From positions 1-52,754 of the forward strand of contig BNUH01000016.1 of assembly GCA_025997215.1 (NCBI GenBank): DNA of 52,754 nt, in the 5' to 3' direction. Of the stretch, positions 25,496 through 34,229 are shown one piece after another. Within the stretch, counting starts at the first letter, position 1; each line of letters opens with the position of its first letter. The translations under genes and the position numbers were made by a program. This stretch comes from Clostridia bacterium (GTDB taxonomy: Bacteria; Bacillota_A; Clostridia; Christensenellales; Aristaeellaceae). The notes under the pieces were generated by a model. That model was given only the letters and a program-made list of their open reading frames with translations. It was not told where the DNA came from and searched no databases.

Positions 25496-26054
25496 GATGA
25501 CTTTGGAGGAATTATGGGAACTGTTCCCGATTGTCCTGCGTGATCATAATCCCGCCTATGCGGACTGGTATGAGGAGCAGCGTGCGGAAATTGTCGGCTA
25601 TCTCAGTGCGCACCTCTTTAGAATAAGTCATATCGGCAGTTCAGCGGTTCCCGGACTTCTCGCCAAACCGACCGTCGATATGCTGCTTGAGCTGAACCCG
25701 GAAGCGGATGTCGATGATGTAAGGCAGACACTCACAGATCACGGCTGGGGATTGATGCGCGAAGTGCATGAACCCCATTTCCAAATGTCCTTCAATCGGG
25801 GTTATACGCCCGACGGCTTTGCAGAGAAAGTCTATCACCTGCATGTCCGCTACGCAGGCGACTGGGGTGAGCCTTATTTCAGAGACTATTTACGGCTGCA
25901 TCCGGAGACCGCAAACGCGTACGCCATGCTGAAACAGCAATTGCTGAAACAATATGAACATGATCGAGACCGGTACACCGATGAAAAGCACGATTTCGTC
26001 AGCAGCGTGACGAAAGCCGCCCGGCTTGAATTCCTTGGCCGGTATATGCCATAG
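25473..26054 (+). CDS. GrpB/UPF0157-family protein
   Basis: ATG 25473 gives MACKELYEMTLEELWELFPIVLRDHNPAYADWYEEQ, which aligns from its first residue with the usual start of this family (KELsEMTLEELWqLFPI), so the longer frame from 25455 is less likely. The 193-residue protein has HIGSSAVPGLLAKPTVDMLLEL (nucleotidyltransferase-like GSxAVPGLxAKPxIDxxv), HLHVR and FRDYLRLHP. GrpB proteins have a nucleotidyltransferase fold, but their substrates are poorly known. Overlaps the GNAT gene by 23 bases and ends the operon. Confidence 0.9.
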   Translation: MACKELYEMTLEELWELFPIVLRDHNPAYADWYEEQRAEIVGYLSAHLFRISHIGSSAVPGLLAKPTVDMLLELNPEADVDDVRQTLTDHGWGLMREVHEPHFQMSFNRGYTPDGFAEKVYHLHVRYAGDWGEPYFRDYLRLHPETANAYAMLKQQLLKQYEHDRDRYTDEKHDFVSSVTKAARLEFLGRYMP

Positions 26055-26076
26055 CCGCCCCGTGAAACGCACTGTA

Positions 26077-26484
26077 CTAATGGAGATTAGGTTCCGCGCA
26101 GCGCCATACGTTTTTTGCTTTTTGGAGCAGTAATTCCTCGATCTGACGCATGTCACTCGACACTTCGGCAGCCATTCTCGTAAACGTGTGAATTATGATT
26201 CGATCGGGAGGGGTGAACAGTTTGGATCTTTGTTTTCTCCGTTTCCTGTACTGCGCATAATACGCCACCCACCCAGCGTCCCGTGCCTTCCGCATGCTCG
26301 CGTAAGCATAGCTCCCGCTCAACCCTTTAAGAATCACATGCCTGTTGTGCCAGCCCATGCCTAGTGATATAAGGAACGTAGTGCCTTGATATTTCTCGTT
26401 GTATAACGAACACTCCAGCCGACTAATCGTTCGAGTGGTCAGCGCGTGGCGGCATAGGCGGTTGATTAAGTCTTGGTAGCTCAA
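26077..26484 (-). CDS. Hypothetical protein coupled to the AraC-type gene
   Basis: TTG 26484 directly follows the stop of the regulator at 26485 and reads MSYQDLINRLCRHALTTRTISRLECSLYNEKYQGTTFLISLGMGWHNRHVILKGLSGSYAYASMRKARDAGW, then the basic run YYAQYRKRRKQRSK. The 135-residue composition is that of a real small basic soluble protein. I do not recognise the family. It converges with GrpB, 22 bases between stops. Confidence 0.5.
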   Translation of the reverse strand: MSYQDLINRLCRHALTTRTISRLECSLYNEKYQGTTFLISLGMGWHNRHVILKGLSGSYAYASMRKARDAGWVAYYAQYRKRRKQRSKLFTPPDRIIIHTFTRMAAEVSSDMRQIEELLLQKAKNVWRCAEPNLH

Positions 26485-28740
26485 TTATCCCTTCTCCCCG
26501 CCGTGCATAGCCCGGTACTGCCCCGCGGTGACCCCTTCGACCGCCTTGAATTTCCGCAGGAAGTTGGATACGTCGCCGTAGCCGATATCCGTTACCAGCT
26601 CGGCAATGGTCCGCTCAGTCTCGACCAGCAGCCGCTTGAATTCGTTCATACGCAGGTAGGACACATATTGCGCAAAATTCTGGCCGGTATTCTCTTTTAC
26701 AATGGCCGCGATCTGCACCTTGCGGATATCCAAACCGTCGGATACGGTCTGAATGTTCAAATCAAACCGCTTATAATTGTCCAGAATATAACCCATGACG
26801 CGATCGTTCATGGCCGACTCATTTTTCCGCTGCATGGCCTTTGCCTGCTCGCACAGCTCATGCGTGAGCGCAGCTGCCTTGTTGCGGAATTCGGCCTGCG
26901 AGTTAAACGCGAGAGTCTGCTTGAGCTGCTTGGCGTCAATAGGCATGCGCATTTCCTGCGCCTGCTGGATCAGGATGTTGAGCAATTCGGCTGTGTAGAA
27001 TCGGAACATGAGGAGCGATTCCGCTATGCCACACATCCCATCGATGATTCCATGCAGCGCGCGCAACGCGACCCCGCTGTCTCCGCGATGGATGCCTTCA
27101 ATTAATAATAATCGCGAGATCGCGGAGATTCCCGTGAACATGGTATCCTCCGACGCGGACGCTGGTTCGCAAGACTGGAATACTGAAATGGTATCGCAGC
27201 CCTGTTCCGCTAACTGCACCGCCGCGCACGCCTCCGCAAATGAATCGGACAGCCGCATCGGATCCTCATACGCACCGCCCACGCCGATGGGTATGCCGCT
27301 GAACTCGCTGGCGATCAGCGCAGCCCGCAACGCGAGGCTCATCTGATGGCATGTATCGGCCATCATATCCGGTGAGGCATTGAAGTTGACCGCCATGCAC
27401 AGCGCGTTCTCCGTGGGGATATCCACCGTCGCCGCCGAAGCCTGCGCCAGGGACAGCCTGTTGAGATGCAGCTGCAACCGCTCATGCTGGCCGGCGTCGT
27501 CCATGGCCCCGGAGGGCATGGGCAGGTAAAACGCGATGTTATATGTTCTGGCAAAGTGGATGTCAGAAAGCCGGCACAGCGTGTCAAACTCCTCGCGCGT
27601 AGCGATGCCCCCGAGCACGAGCCGACGCAGAAACTGTTGGGCCATTAAAGGCAGTATACTATTATAACGACTCTCTAGCTCCTCGTTTTTCTCACGCGTG
27701 GCCTCGTACGATTCCTTGATCAGTGTCAACTCGTTGCCGGGGCGTTGTCCTCCTGCCCGGTTACCCATCATTTCCAATGCCAGCTTCTGTATGGGGATGG
27801 AATTGAAGAATGATAGCCAGACGGACAGCAGAACGAGCATCCCATTTATCGCAATGATGATCGCGAGCATACGGCTGCGCGCGGTATCCAGCGGCGCGTA
27901 AAACGCCTTACGCTCCGCCACCACCGCATAGGTAATGCCGCGCTCCGCGTCGATCACACGCAGCAGCACATAGGGGTGTCCCTCGAATTGGATATCAACC
28001 TTGCCGAAACCTTTCACCTTCAATAGATAACTCAAAGGCACCATCTGATCTTCGCCTTGGTAACTCGCGTGCACAAGAGCGTTCTTGCTGTCGTATATCA
28101 TGAGATCCCCTGTAAAATTACCCAGATAGTTTTCCAGCTCCGCCTGCAGGGTATCCCTATCCACAACATAGGCGATTGTCGCCAGATTTGCACCGCGTTC
28201 ATCCTGCATCATGGGTACCATATACGCGGTGGCGACGGGGTTCTGCTGACCATCCTGCAGCAGTGTCAGCCTGAACTTATTATCCGAGAGCAGCTTGTTG
28301 AAGAACGAGGACATCGACAGGTTAAGCCGATCCGATATCAGCCGCTCATAATCCGAATAGAGGAATTTCCCCGTGTTGGTGAAGAGGTATCGATCCCCTT
28401 CCAGGTAAAACAGTACGGACGCGGAAGGATTCGTTCGCTCGGCGATGGCGGCTAAGGCATTGAGCATCTGCGTCTCGTTGGTAACGGTGATCGTATTCTC
28501 ACGTGCCGCCACCGCGCGGCTCAGGTCATACTCATTCTGGGCAAGGCTGTCGAAACGGCCGAGCGTATAACGCATACCTATCATGGCGTATGTCAGCTTA
28601 TCGATGGTGGATTGATCCACATTGCGCACCGAGGCATCCATCTGGGTCGTATATGTGAACGCGGTAATCAATGCGATGGGTATTATAATAGCGATGCAGG
28701 ATACCAGCATCCGCATCCTGAAACTAATTCGATTCAGCAT
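26485..28740 (-). CDS. Membrane-bound AraC-family sensor/regulator
   Basis: 751 residues from ATG 28740. Order: transmembrane helix 11-31, extracellular sensor of ~255 residues (Cache-like), second transmembrane helix about 291-312, a cytoplasmic linker (~330-640) with helical GGDEF-less ligand-like features, then a C-terminal AraC-type double helix-turn-helix (MGYILDNYKRFDLNIQTVSDGLDIRKVQIAAIVKENTGQNFAQYVSYLRMNEFKRLLVETERTIAELVTDIGYGDVSNFLRKFKAVEGVTAGQYR). This is the YesS-like one-component plan found next to LplB/YtcP importers in Firmicutes. It probably senses an extracellular sugar or loaded binding protein and activates the divergent operon at 29040. Confidence 0.88.
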   Translation of the reverse strand: MLNRISFRMRMLVSCIAIIIPIALITAFTYTTQMDASVRNVDQSTIDKLTYAMIGMRYTLGRFDSLAQNEYDLSRAVAARENTITVTNETQMLNALAAIAERTNPSASVLFYLEGDRYLFTNTGKFLYSDYERLISDRLNLSMSSFFNKLLSDNKFRLTLLQDGQQNPVATAYMVPMMQDERGANLATIAYVVDRDTLQAELENYLGNFTGDLMIYDSKNALVHASYQGEDQMVPLSYLLKVKGFGKVDIQFEGHPYVLLRVIDAERGITYAVVAERKAFYAPLDTARSRMLAIIIAINGMLVLLSVWLSFFNSIPIQKLALEMMGNRAGGQRPGNELTLIKESYEATREKNEELESRYNSILPLMAQQFLRRLVLGGIATREEFDTLCRLSDIHFARTYNIAFYLPMPSGAMDDAGQHERLQLHLNRLSLAQASAATVDIPTENALCMAVNFNASPDMMADTCHQMSLALRAALIASEFSGIPIGVGGAYEDPMRLSDSFAEACAAVQLAEQGCDTISVFQSCEPASASEDTMFTGISAISRLLLIEGIHRGDSGVALRALHGIIDGMCGIAESLLMFRFYTAELLNILIQQAQEMRMPIDAKQLKQTLAFNSQAEFRNKAAALTHELCEQAKAMQRKNESAMNDRVMGYILDNYKRFDLNIQTVSDGLDIRKVQIAAIVKENTGQNFAQYVSYLRMNEFKRLLVETERTIAELVTDIGYGDVSNFLRKFKAVEGVTAGQYRAMHGGEKG

Positions 28741-28810
28741 GATCCGTCGTGCCTCCCTGTTTAATATACACTATCAACCAATCCGGATTCTAACGAAGAT
28801 GAACAAAGAA

Positions 28811-28840
28811 ATTATACCGCATGCATAACACATCTGTCCA
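28811..28840 (-). promoter_or_regulatory. Promoter of the AraC-type regulator
   Basis: On the minus strand TGGACA (28840-28835), 18-base spacer, TATAAT (28816-28811), about 70 bases before ATG 28740. Confidence 0.65.
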
Positions 28841-28862
28841 TTAGTATGGTATGACCAATACA

Positions 28863-28890
28863 GATTTACACACCCATCGATCGATTTACA
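28863..28890 (+). promoter_or_regulatory. Direct repeats, candidate AraC-type binding site
   Basis: GATTTACA occurs at 28863-28870 and 28883-28890, exactly 20 bases apart on one face of the helix, with a related GATTACA at 28918. Paired direct repeats about two turns apart are the usual target of AraC-type dimers, and these sit 57 bases upstream of the rightward -35 box. Confidence 0.45.
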
Positions 28891-28946
28891 TATCATACCG
28901 TGGCCTTCTGGAACACGGATTACACACCTGGAGAAATACTTACCAA

Positions 28947-28975
28947 TTGACGTGGTCTCATAACTATTTTATACT
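28947..28975 (+). promoter_or_regulatory. Promoter of the third importer operon
   Basis: TTGACG (28947-28952), 17-base spacer, TATACT (28970-28975); start of transcription near 28982, 58 bases before ATG 29040. Confidence 0.75.
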
Positions 28976-29039
28976 GTTCATGTAATGATTCTTTGTCTGC
29001 TTGGAACATGATAGAACACGTGAACGGAGGTTGATATCC

Positions 29040-30020
29040 ATGGATCATACAGGTATTCATCCCTCGCTCACCCAACCCCCAACGGCTGCGGGTAAGCGCG
29101 TACGCGCATTTTTCGCAGAGCTGCGGCGGGATCTGGCGCGCAATAAGTATAAATACGCCATGCTGCTGCCGGTTATAGCGTTTTATGTCCTTTTCCGCTA
29201 TGGGCCAATCACCAAGATGATCATTGCGTTTCAGGACTATAACCTGTTCCGGGGCATCTCGGGCAGCAAGTTCGTAGGGATGGCCAACTTTATCAAGTTC
29301 TTTCAATTGAAGGATTGCTGGCGGTTGATTCGCAACACGCTCATGTTGAGCATGTACTCGGTGCTGTTCGCGTTCCCGGCGCCCATATTGCTGGCGCTGA
29401 TGATCAACGAGGTGCGCAGCAGCAACATGAAGAGAACGATACAGACGATAAGCTACATGCCGCACTTTATCTCGCTGGTGGTGGTATGCGGAATGCTGCG
29501 AAACTTCGCCAGCTCCGGCGGCATCTTCAACCAGATCATCCGCATGTTCAATCCGAATTGGTCCTCTCCCAATCTGCTGGGCGTATCCGCGTATTACCGC
29601 GCTATCCATATTGCTTCAAGCGTCTGGCAGGAGGTAGGCTGGGGTTCCATCATCTATCTGGCCACACTCTCCACCATCGACCCGCAGCTCTACGAGGCCG
29701 CGTACATCGATGGCGCGAGCAAGCCGCGCCGGATTCTGCACGTGACGCTGCCTGCGCTGGTACCCATCATCGTGGCGCAGTTCATCATGCGCCTTGGCAG
29801 CGTGATGGGCGTCAACTCCGAGAAGATACTCCTGCTGTATTCCCCGCTGACCTACGAGACCAGCGATGTTATGGCCACATACCTGTACCGCGACGGATTG
29901 CTGAATGGTAAATATTCCTCCGGAGCGGCGATCGGCATATTCAATTCATTGATCAGCATTGTGATATTGGTCAGCGTCAACAAAATCTTCCGCCGTCTGA
30001 CGGAAGAGAGCCTGTGGTAA
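29040..30020 (+). CDS. ABC sugar permease, LplB type (third importer)
   Basis: ATG 29040 follows GGAGG by 9 bases; the frame extends to 29001 but without a better start. The 326-residue protein has a basic N-terminal tail, YAMLLPVIAFYVLFRYGPITKMIIAF as first membrane region, and the EAA loop YEAAYIDGASKPRRILHVTLPA. First gene of the operon opposite the AraC-type regulator. Confidence 0.88.
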   Translation: MDHTGIHPSLTQPPTAAGKRVRAFFAELRRDLARNKYKYAMLLPVIAFYVLFRYGPITKMIIAFQDYNLFRGISGSKFVGMANFIKFFQLKDCWRLIRNTLMLSMYSVLFAFPAPILLALMINEVRSSNMKRTIQTISYMPHFISLVVVCGMLRNFASSGGIFNQIIRMFNPNWSSPNLLGVSAYYRAIHIASSVWQEVGWGSIIYLATLSTIDPQLYEAAYIDGASKPRRILHVTLPALVPIIVAQFIMRLGSVMGVNSEKILLLYSPLTYETSDVMATYLYRDGLLNGKYSSGAAIGIFNSLISIVILVSVNKIFRRLTEESLW

Positions 30021-30033
30021 GGAGGTGTAATGA

Positions 30034-30924
30034 ATGGCAGTCGTAGAACGTAAGACACTCGGCGAGCGAACTTCGGACATACTCAACATCGCGCTGCTCC
30101 TGCTGTTGAGTCTGCTGTTCGTATACCCGCTGTGGCAATGCGTGGTGGCATCCTTCAGCGATCCGGTACAGTTGATCGGGTATCGCGGCCTGATCTTCAA
30201 ACCCATGGGCTTCAGCCTGGCCGGATACAAGGCCGTGCTGCGCAACAAGAACATCCTCACCGGATATGGCAACACGCTTTTCTACTTGGTGGTTGGCACA
30301 GTGCTCAATATGCTCTTCACCATCGTTGGCGCTTACGCGCTGACGGCGAAGAAAATGCTGCTGAAAAAGCCGCTGCTGATGATCATGGTCGTAACTATGT
30401 ATGTCGATTTCGGTCTAATCCCCGCGTTTCTGAATATCCGCTCGCTGGGGCTTTATAACAACCGCTGGGCGTTGATACTGCCCGGTTTGGTTGCGACCTA
30501 TAACCTGATCGTCATGCGTACGGCGTTCCTGGCCGTGCCGCCTTCGCTGCCGGAATCCGCGATGATTGATGGCGCGAACGATTTCACCATCCTCTGGCGC
30601 ATCATCATACCAGTCAGCAAGGCTACAATCGCGGTGATCGCACTATTCTACGCGGTGGGTCATTGGAACAGCTGGTTCAGCGCGGCGGTATACCTGCGGG
30701 ATCGCAGCAAATATCCGCTGCAGCTATTCATGCGCGAAATTTTAATCGCCAACTCCACACTCAGCGCGGTAGGCGAAGGTAACTCGGTGGATGGGATCAT
30801 GTTCCTGGATGAGCTGATCAAATATTGCACAATCATTATCTCCACCGTACCGATATTGCTCGTGTATCCATTCGTGCAGAAATACTTCGTTACGGGCGTG
30901 ATGCTCGGTTCCATCAAGGAATAG
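30034..30924 (+). CDS. ABC sugar permease, YtcP type (third importer)
   Basis: Starts 13 bases after the LplB-type stop, with AAGGAGGTG upstream. 296 residues; EAA loop PESAMIDGANDFTILWRIIIPVSKA; end VQKYFVTGVMLGSIKE. Second membrane subunit. Confidence 0.88.
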   Translation: MAVVERKTLGERTSDILNIALLLLLSLLFVYPLWQCVVASFSDPVQLIGYRGLIFKPMGFSLAGYKAVLRNKNILTGYGNTLFYLVVGTVLNMLFTIVGAYALTAKKMLLKKPLLMIMVVTMYVDFGLIPAFLNIRSLGLYNNRWALILPGLVATYNLIVMRTAFLAVPPSLPESAMIDGANDFTILWRIIIPVSKATIAVIALFYAVGHWNSWFSAAVYLRDRSKYPLQLFMREILIANSTLSAVGEGNSVDGIMFLDELIKYCTIIISTVPILLVYPFVQKYFVTGVMLGSIKE

Positions 30925-30997
30925 GGAGGCCATGCGGCGCTCTATCCATATAAACCACGCGATCCCTCGAACTATATAATGCGAAGGAGTGACAACC

Positions 30998-32599
30998 ATG
31001 ATGAAACGTACCCTGACACTGTGTCTGGCTCTCGCGCTGCTCCTATCATGCAGCGCACTGGCGAGCGCGCCGGCGGAGTATCTGCCTGGCTACTACAAGC
31101 CCCCTGTGGAAAACGAGGGGCAATATCCCATCGCCCAACAAGGCGTCAAGCTGACCTACTGGATGCCCATGAACGAAGGCGCGGCGAACTTCATATCCAG
31201 CTACGCTGAAAACCCCGCCTATCAGACGATTCAGAAAAACACCGGCGTAGAGCTGGAATTCATCCACCCGGCGGCCGGGCAGGCGAAGGAATCGTTCCAG
31301 CTCATCATGGCCTCCGGCGACCTGCCGGATATGATCCAGGTGCAGCAGGATTCATGGTACTCGGGCGGGCTGCCCGCGCTGTATAACGACGGCGCGATCA
31401 TCGACATCATGCCGTATCTGCCGGAATACGCGCCGCAATACCTGGAAGTCATCAACTATTCAGACGTCGCCCAGCGGCAGATCATCAATGGCGACAAGGT
31501 ATTCGGCTTTTACAAGATCACCTATGCGGACGCGATGCCCTATGTCCGGTTCAACTTCAATAAGGATTGGCTGAATGAGTTTGGTCTGGCTGAGCCGCGC
31601 ACGATCGACCAATATGAGGCCGTGTTTGACGCCGTCCTCGCGAATAAACCGGGCGTCACACCGCTGTTCCTGTCGCTGACAAGCGGCGAGCAGCTGAACC
31701 TGCTGGCGGGAGCGTTTGACTTGATCTCCGGATTATTCCTGGGCGAAGATGGGGTCAGCGTCCATCACAGTATGAACGAGCCAGCATATAAGGACGAGCT
31801 GACGCTCCTGCATTCCTGGTATGAAAGAGGCTATCTGTCCAAGGATTTCGCATCCCTGACAGGCCCGGAAGTAGAAGCCATGTTTGATGCGGGACAGCTG
31901 GCATGCATCGCGGCTTCTGTCGACGCCACATTCAACCGGACGCAAGGCCAGTTTACGGTCACCAATTTCCCCTACATGCGCCAGGCTGATGACAGCGTGC
32001 TGGGCAACAACCTGGCCAGCTGGCCGGTGGACGAGAACAACCAGTGGACGACGATGATCACATCCACCTGCAAGAACGCTGAAGCCGCCGTGCAGTATTT
32101 GAACTATGGCTACACATATAAAGGCTCGTTGTACTTCAGCTTCGGCATCGAAGGCGAAGCCTGGAATTGGGGAGAAAACGGCCTGCCGCAGTTTACAGAC
32201 CTGATTCTGCATAACGAGCAGGGCATGACGATCTCGAACGTATCGTATGCGATCAAGATCCACTTCGGTTCGCGTTACTGCTATCCGGACGCCATCGCGC
32301 ACCCGGGCGTGGCCAGCAACCAGGAGTCGCTCAAGATTCGCACGATGTGGCAGGACGACACCAACGAGCAGAGCTATCTGCGCCTGCCGCCCATCACACT
32401 TACCCCCGAGGAAGCCACACAGCGCAGCGAATTGATGACGCAGGTGAATACATACACCAATGAGATGCTGCTCAAGTTTGTGACCGGCGCCGAGTCGCTG
32501 GATAACTTCGACAGCTATATCACCACTGTTAACTCGCTGGGCTTGACAGATGCTATCGCCATCACCCAGACCGCGCTGGATCGTTATCTGGCCAAGTAA
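30998..32599 (+). CDS. Extracellular sugar-binding protein (third importer)
   Basis: ATG 30998 lies 8 bases after AAGGAG; a GTG at 30989 overlaps the ribosome site. 533 residues. Signal peptide MMKRTLTLCLALALLLSCSALAS contains LLLSC, which could act as a lipobox, or it may be cleaved after ALAS. The mature part has the large SBP pattern (GVKLTYWMPMNEGAANF, SGDLPDMIQVQQDSWYSGG, RFNFNKDWLNEFGLAEPRTIDQYEAVFDAVLAN). Follows both permeases and precedes the GH43 gene, so the ligand is probably an arabinose- or xylose-containing oligosaccharide. Confidence 0.87.
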   Translation: MMKRTLTLCLALALLLSCSALASAPAEYLPGYYKPPVENEGQYPIAQQGVKLTYWMPMNEGAANFISSYAENPAYQTIQKNTGVELEFIHPAAGQAKESFQLIMASGDLPDMIQVQQDSWYSGGLPALYNDGAIIDIMPYLPEYAPQYLEVINYSDVAQRQIINGDKVFGFYKITYADAMPYVRFNFNKDWLNEFGLAEPRTIDQYEAVFDAVLANKPGVTPLFLSLTSGEQLNLLAGAFDLISGLFLGEDGVSVHHSMNEPAYKDELTLLHSWYERGYLSKDFASLTGPEVEAMFDAGQLACIAASVDATFNRTQGQFTVTNFPYMRQADDSVLGNNLASWPVDENNQWTTMITSTCKNAEAAVQYLNYGYTYKGSLYFSFGIEGEAWNWGENGLPQFTDLILHNEQGMTISNVSYAIKIHFGSRYCYPDAIAHPGVASNQESLKIRTMWQDDTNEQSYLRLPPITLTPEEATQRSELMTQVNTYTNEMLLKFVTGAESLDNFDSYITTVNSLGLTDAIAITQTALDRYLAK

Positions 32600-32646
32600 C
32601 TAAAAGTACACCCATTCGGTTGGCAGCTGTCAGTTGCCGTATAGAA

Positions 32647-32683
32647 AGACCGCCGATCCGACTCGCGCGTTGGTCGGCGGTCT
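32647..32683 (+). repeat. Intercistronic hairpin after the third binding-protein gene
   Basis: AGACCGCCGA and TCGGCGGTCT form a perfect 10-bp stem between the binding-protein stop and the GH43 ribosome site. No T-run follows, so it looks like an mRNA-stabilising or partial-stop structure, like the one at 7019. Confidence 0.65.
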
Positions 32684-32708
32684 ATCATCGACAAGGGAGG
32701 CGCAGCAC

Positions 32709-34196
32709 ATGGGAATCCAATACCTGCAGCCGCGTGCCGACAGCGGCGAAAAGATACATCCGAAACCGCTTGAGACACTCGCGCCTGATGCTGGGTTTGA
32801 TGTCTCCTGTGAGATGCGCCTGCTGCAAGACGGTTATGCTGGAATATGCTTTGGCTTGGATGCGGAAGGTTCAGGCTATGCGCTGCTCGTCAACCACGCA
32901 ACCCAGGCCGTGCACTTCATGCGGTCGGATCGCGGTGCACTGCTGCGGGATTGCGGCATGAGGCGTAGTGAATTTGCTCTGGATACATGGATACCTATGC
33001 GCGTGACGTATGACGGGCGCATCATCCGCGCATGGTTCAACGCAAATCCGCTCGACAAAAACCCTTGGCCCAAGTATGAGTTCGCACTGGAACTGCAATG
33101 TCAGCGCATAGCGTTGGACACCGGGCATGGCACGGCAGAGTTCAGGAGTATTGAGACGCGGCCGCTGAAGGTGTCGAATGGATACGCGGGCGAAACGTTC
33201 GTTAACCCCGTTCTGCCCGGCGCGGACCCGGACATCCTTCTCTATAACGGAACATACTACATATATAACCGTGTACCCAATGATCCGGCCTCCAGCGAGG
33301 ATGCGTATCTCATTGCCGGGGATGCGCGCGCAAAGCACGATCAGGCAGGGGATGCAGACACCATATTCCGCGCCGCATCCAGCGAGGATTTGGTACATTG
33401 GTCGGCGTATACGCCTGTGTTCCAACGTGACGAGGCTTTGGCGGGCATGTTCTGCATGAGCCCGAATGTCATTCACAAAGATGGGCTGTTCTACCTGTTC
33501 TTCGCTGCCGGACGTCCCGGCGGAGGTGAGAGTTTCCATATCTATACCGCAGTGGCAGATTCACCGCGCGGGCCGTTCCGTATGCGCTCCAAAACGCCGC
33601 TGCACACGGATACGCAGGAGATAGGCGGCATGCCTTTCATGGATGAGGATGGCGAATGCTATATCAGTTATGTACGGTTCAACTGCGGCAACTTCATCTG
33701 GCTGCAGCATATCCGCCTGGATAATGGCCAGGTCATACCGGATGATGCCACCCTTGTGCACCTGATCAGCCCCGAGGAAGACTATGAGGCGGATGAATAT
33801 GGCCGGATCGCTGAAGGCGCGGTGCTCACCAAGCATAACGGCTGGTACTATATGATATACGCGACAGGGCATTACAAGGGGCATTATGGGGAGGCGTACG
33901 CGGTCTCCCGCAACATCTACGGGCCTTACGCGAAGGCAAAGGAAAACCCATTCCTGCATCATCATTTTCAGGTGGATGGATGCGGCGACGGGGTATTCGT
34001 TTACAGCAAGGATCGATCCCGGGTCGCACTGGCATACCACCGCCATATCTCCGCGCAAGAGATCGAGCCGCGCATGACATGCATCGATCGGCTTAAGTTT
34101 GTACCAAACCCTAATGGCGGACCCGATCTGTTGACGGTGTACGGCCCAACCAGCACGCCGCAGCCGATCCCCTTTTCGGACGAATGGAATTCATAA
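32709..34196 (+). CDS. GH43-type glycosidase with N-terminal beta-sandwich
   Basis: ATG 32709 follows AAGGGAGGCGCAGC. The 495-residue protein has no signal peptide. Residues 1-155 look like a LamG/DUF1080-type sandwich (AGICFGLDAEGSGYALLVNHATQAVHF...IPMRVTYDGRIIRAWFN). The GH43 propeller starts at FVNPVLPGAD173PDILLYNGTYYIY (general base Asp). The helper Asp is in MPFMDEDGECYISY and the acid Glu in RIAEGAVLTKHNGWYYMIYATG. Known GH43 activities are beta-xylosidase and arabinosidase; it probably trims imported oligosaccharides. Confidence 0.8.
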   Translation: MGIQYLQPRADSGEKIHPKPLETLAPDAGFDVSCEMRLLQDGYAGICFGLDAEGSGYALLVNHATQAVHFMRSDRGALLRDCGMRRSEFALDTWIPMRVTYDGRIIRAWFNANPLDKNPWPKYEFALELQCQRIALDTGHGTAEFRSIETRPLKVSNGYAGETFVNPVLPGADPDILLYNGTYYIYNRVPNDPASSEDAYLIAGDARAKHDQAGDADTIFRAASSEDLVHWSAYTPVFQRDEALAGMFCMSPNVIHKDGLFYLFFAAGRPGGGESFHIYTAVADSPRGPFRMRSKTPLHTDTQEIGGMPFMDEDGECYISYVRFNCGNFIWLQHIRLDNGQVIPDDATLVHLISPEEDYEADEYGRIAEGAVLTKHNGWYYMIYATGHYKGHYGEAYAVSRNIYGPYAKAKENPFLHHHFQVDGCGDGVFVYSKDRSRVALAYHRHISAQEIEPRMTCIDRLKFVPNPNGGPDLLTVYGPTSTPQPIPFSDEWNS

Positions 34197-34229
34197 AGCA
34201 GAACACATAGAATAATGAGGTGACGGAAT

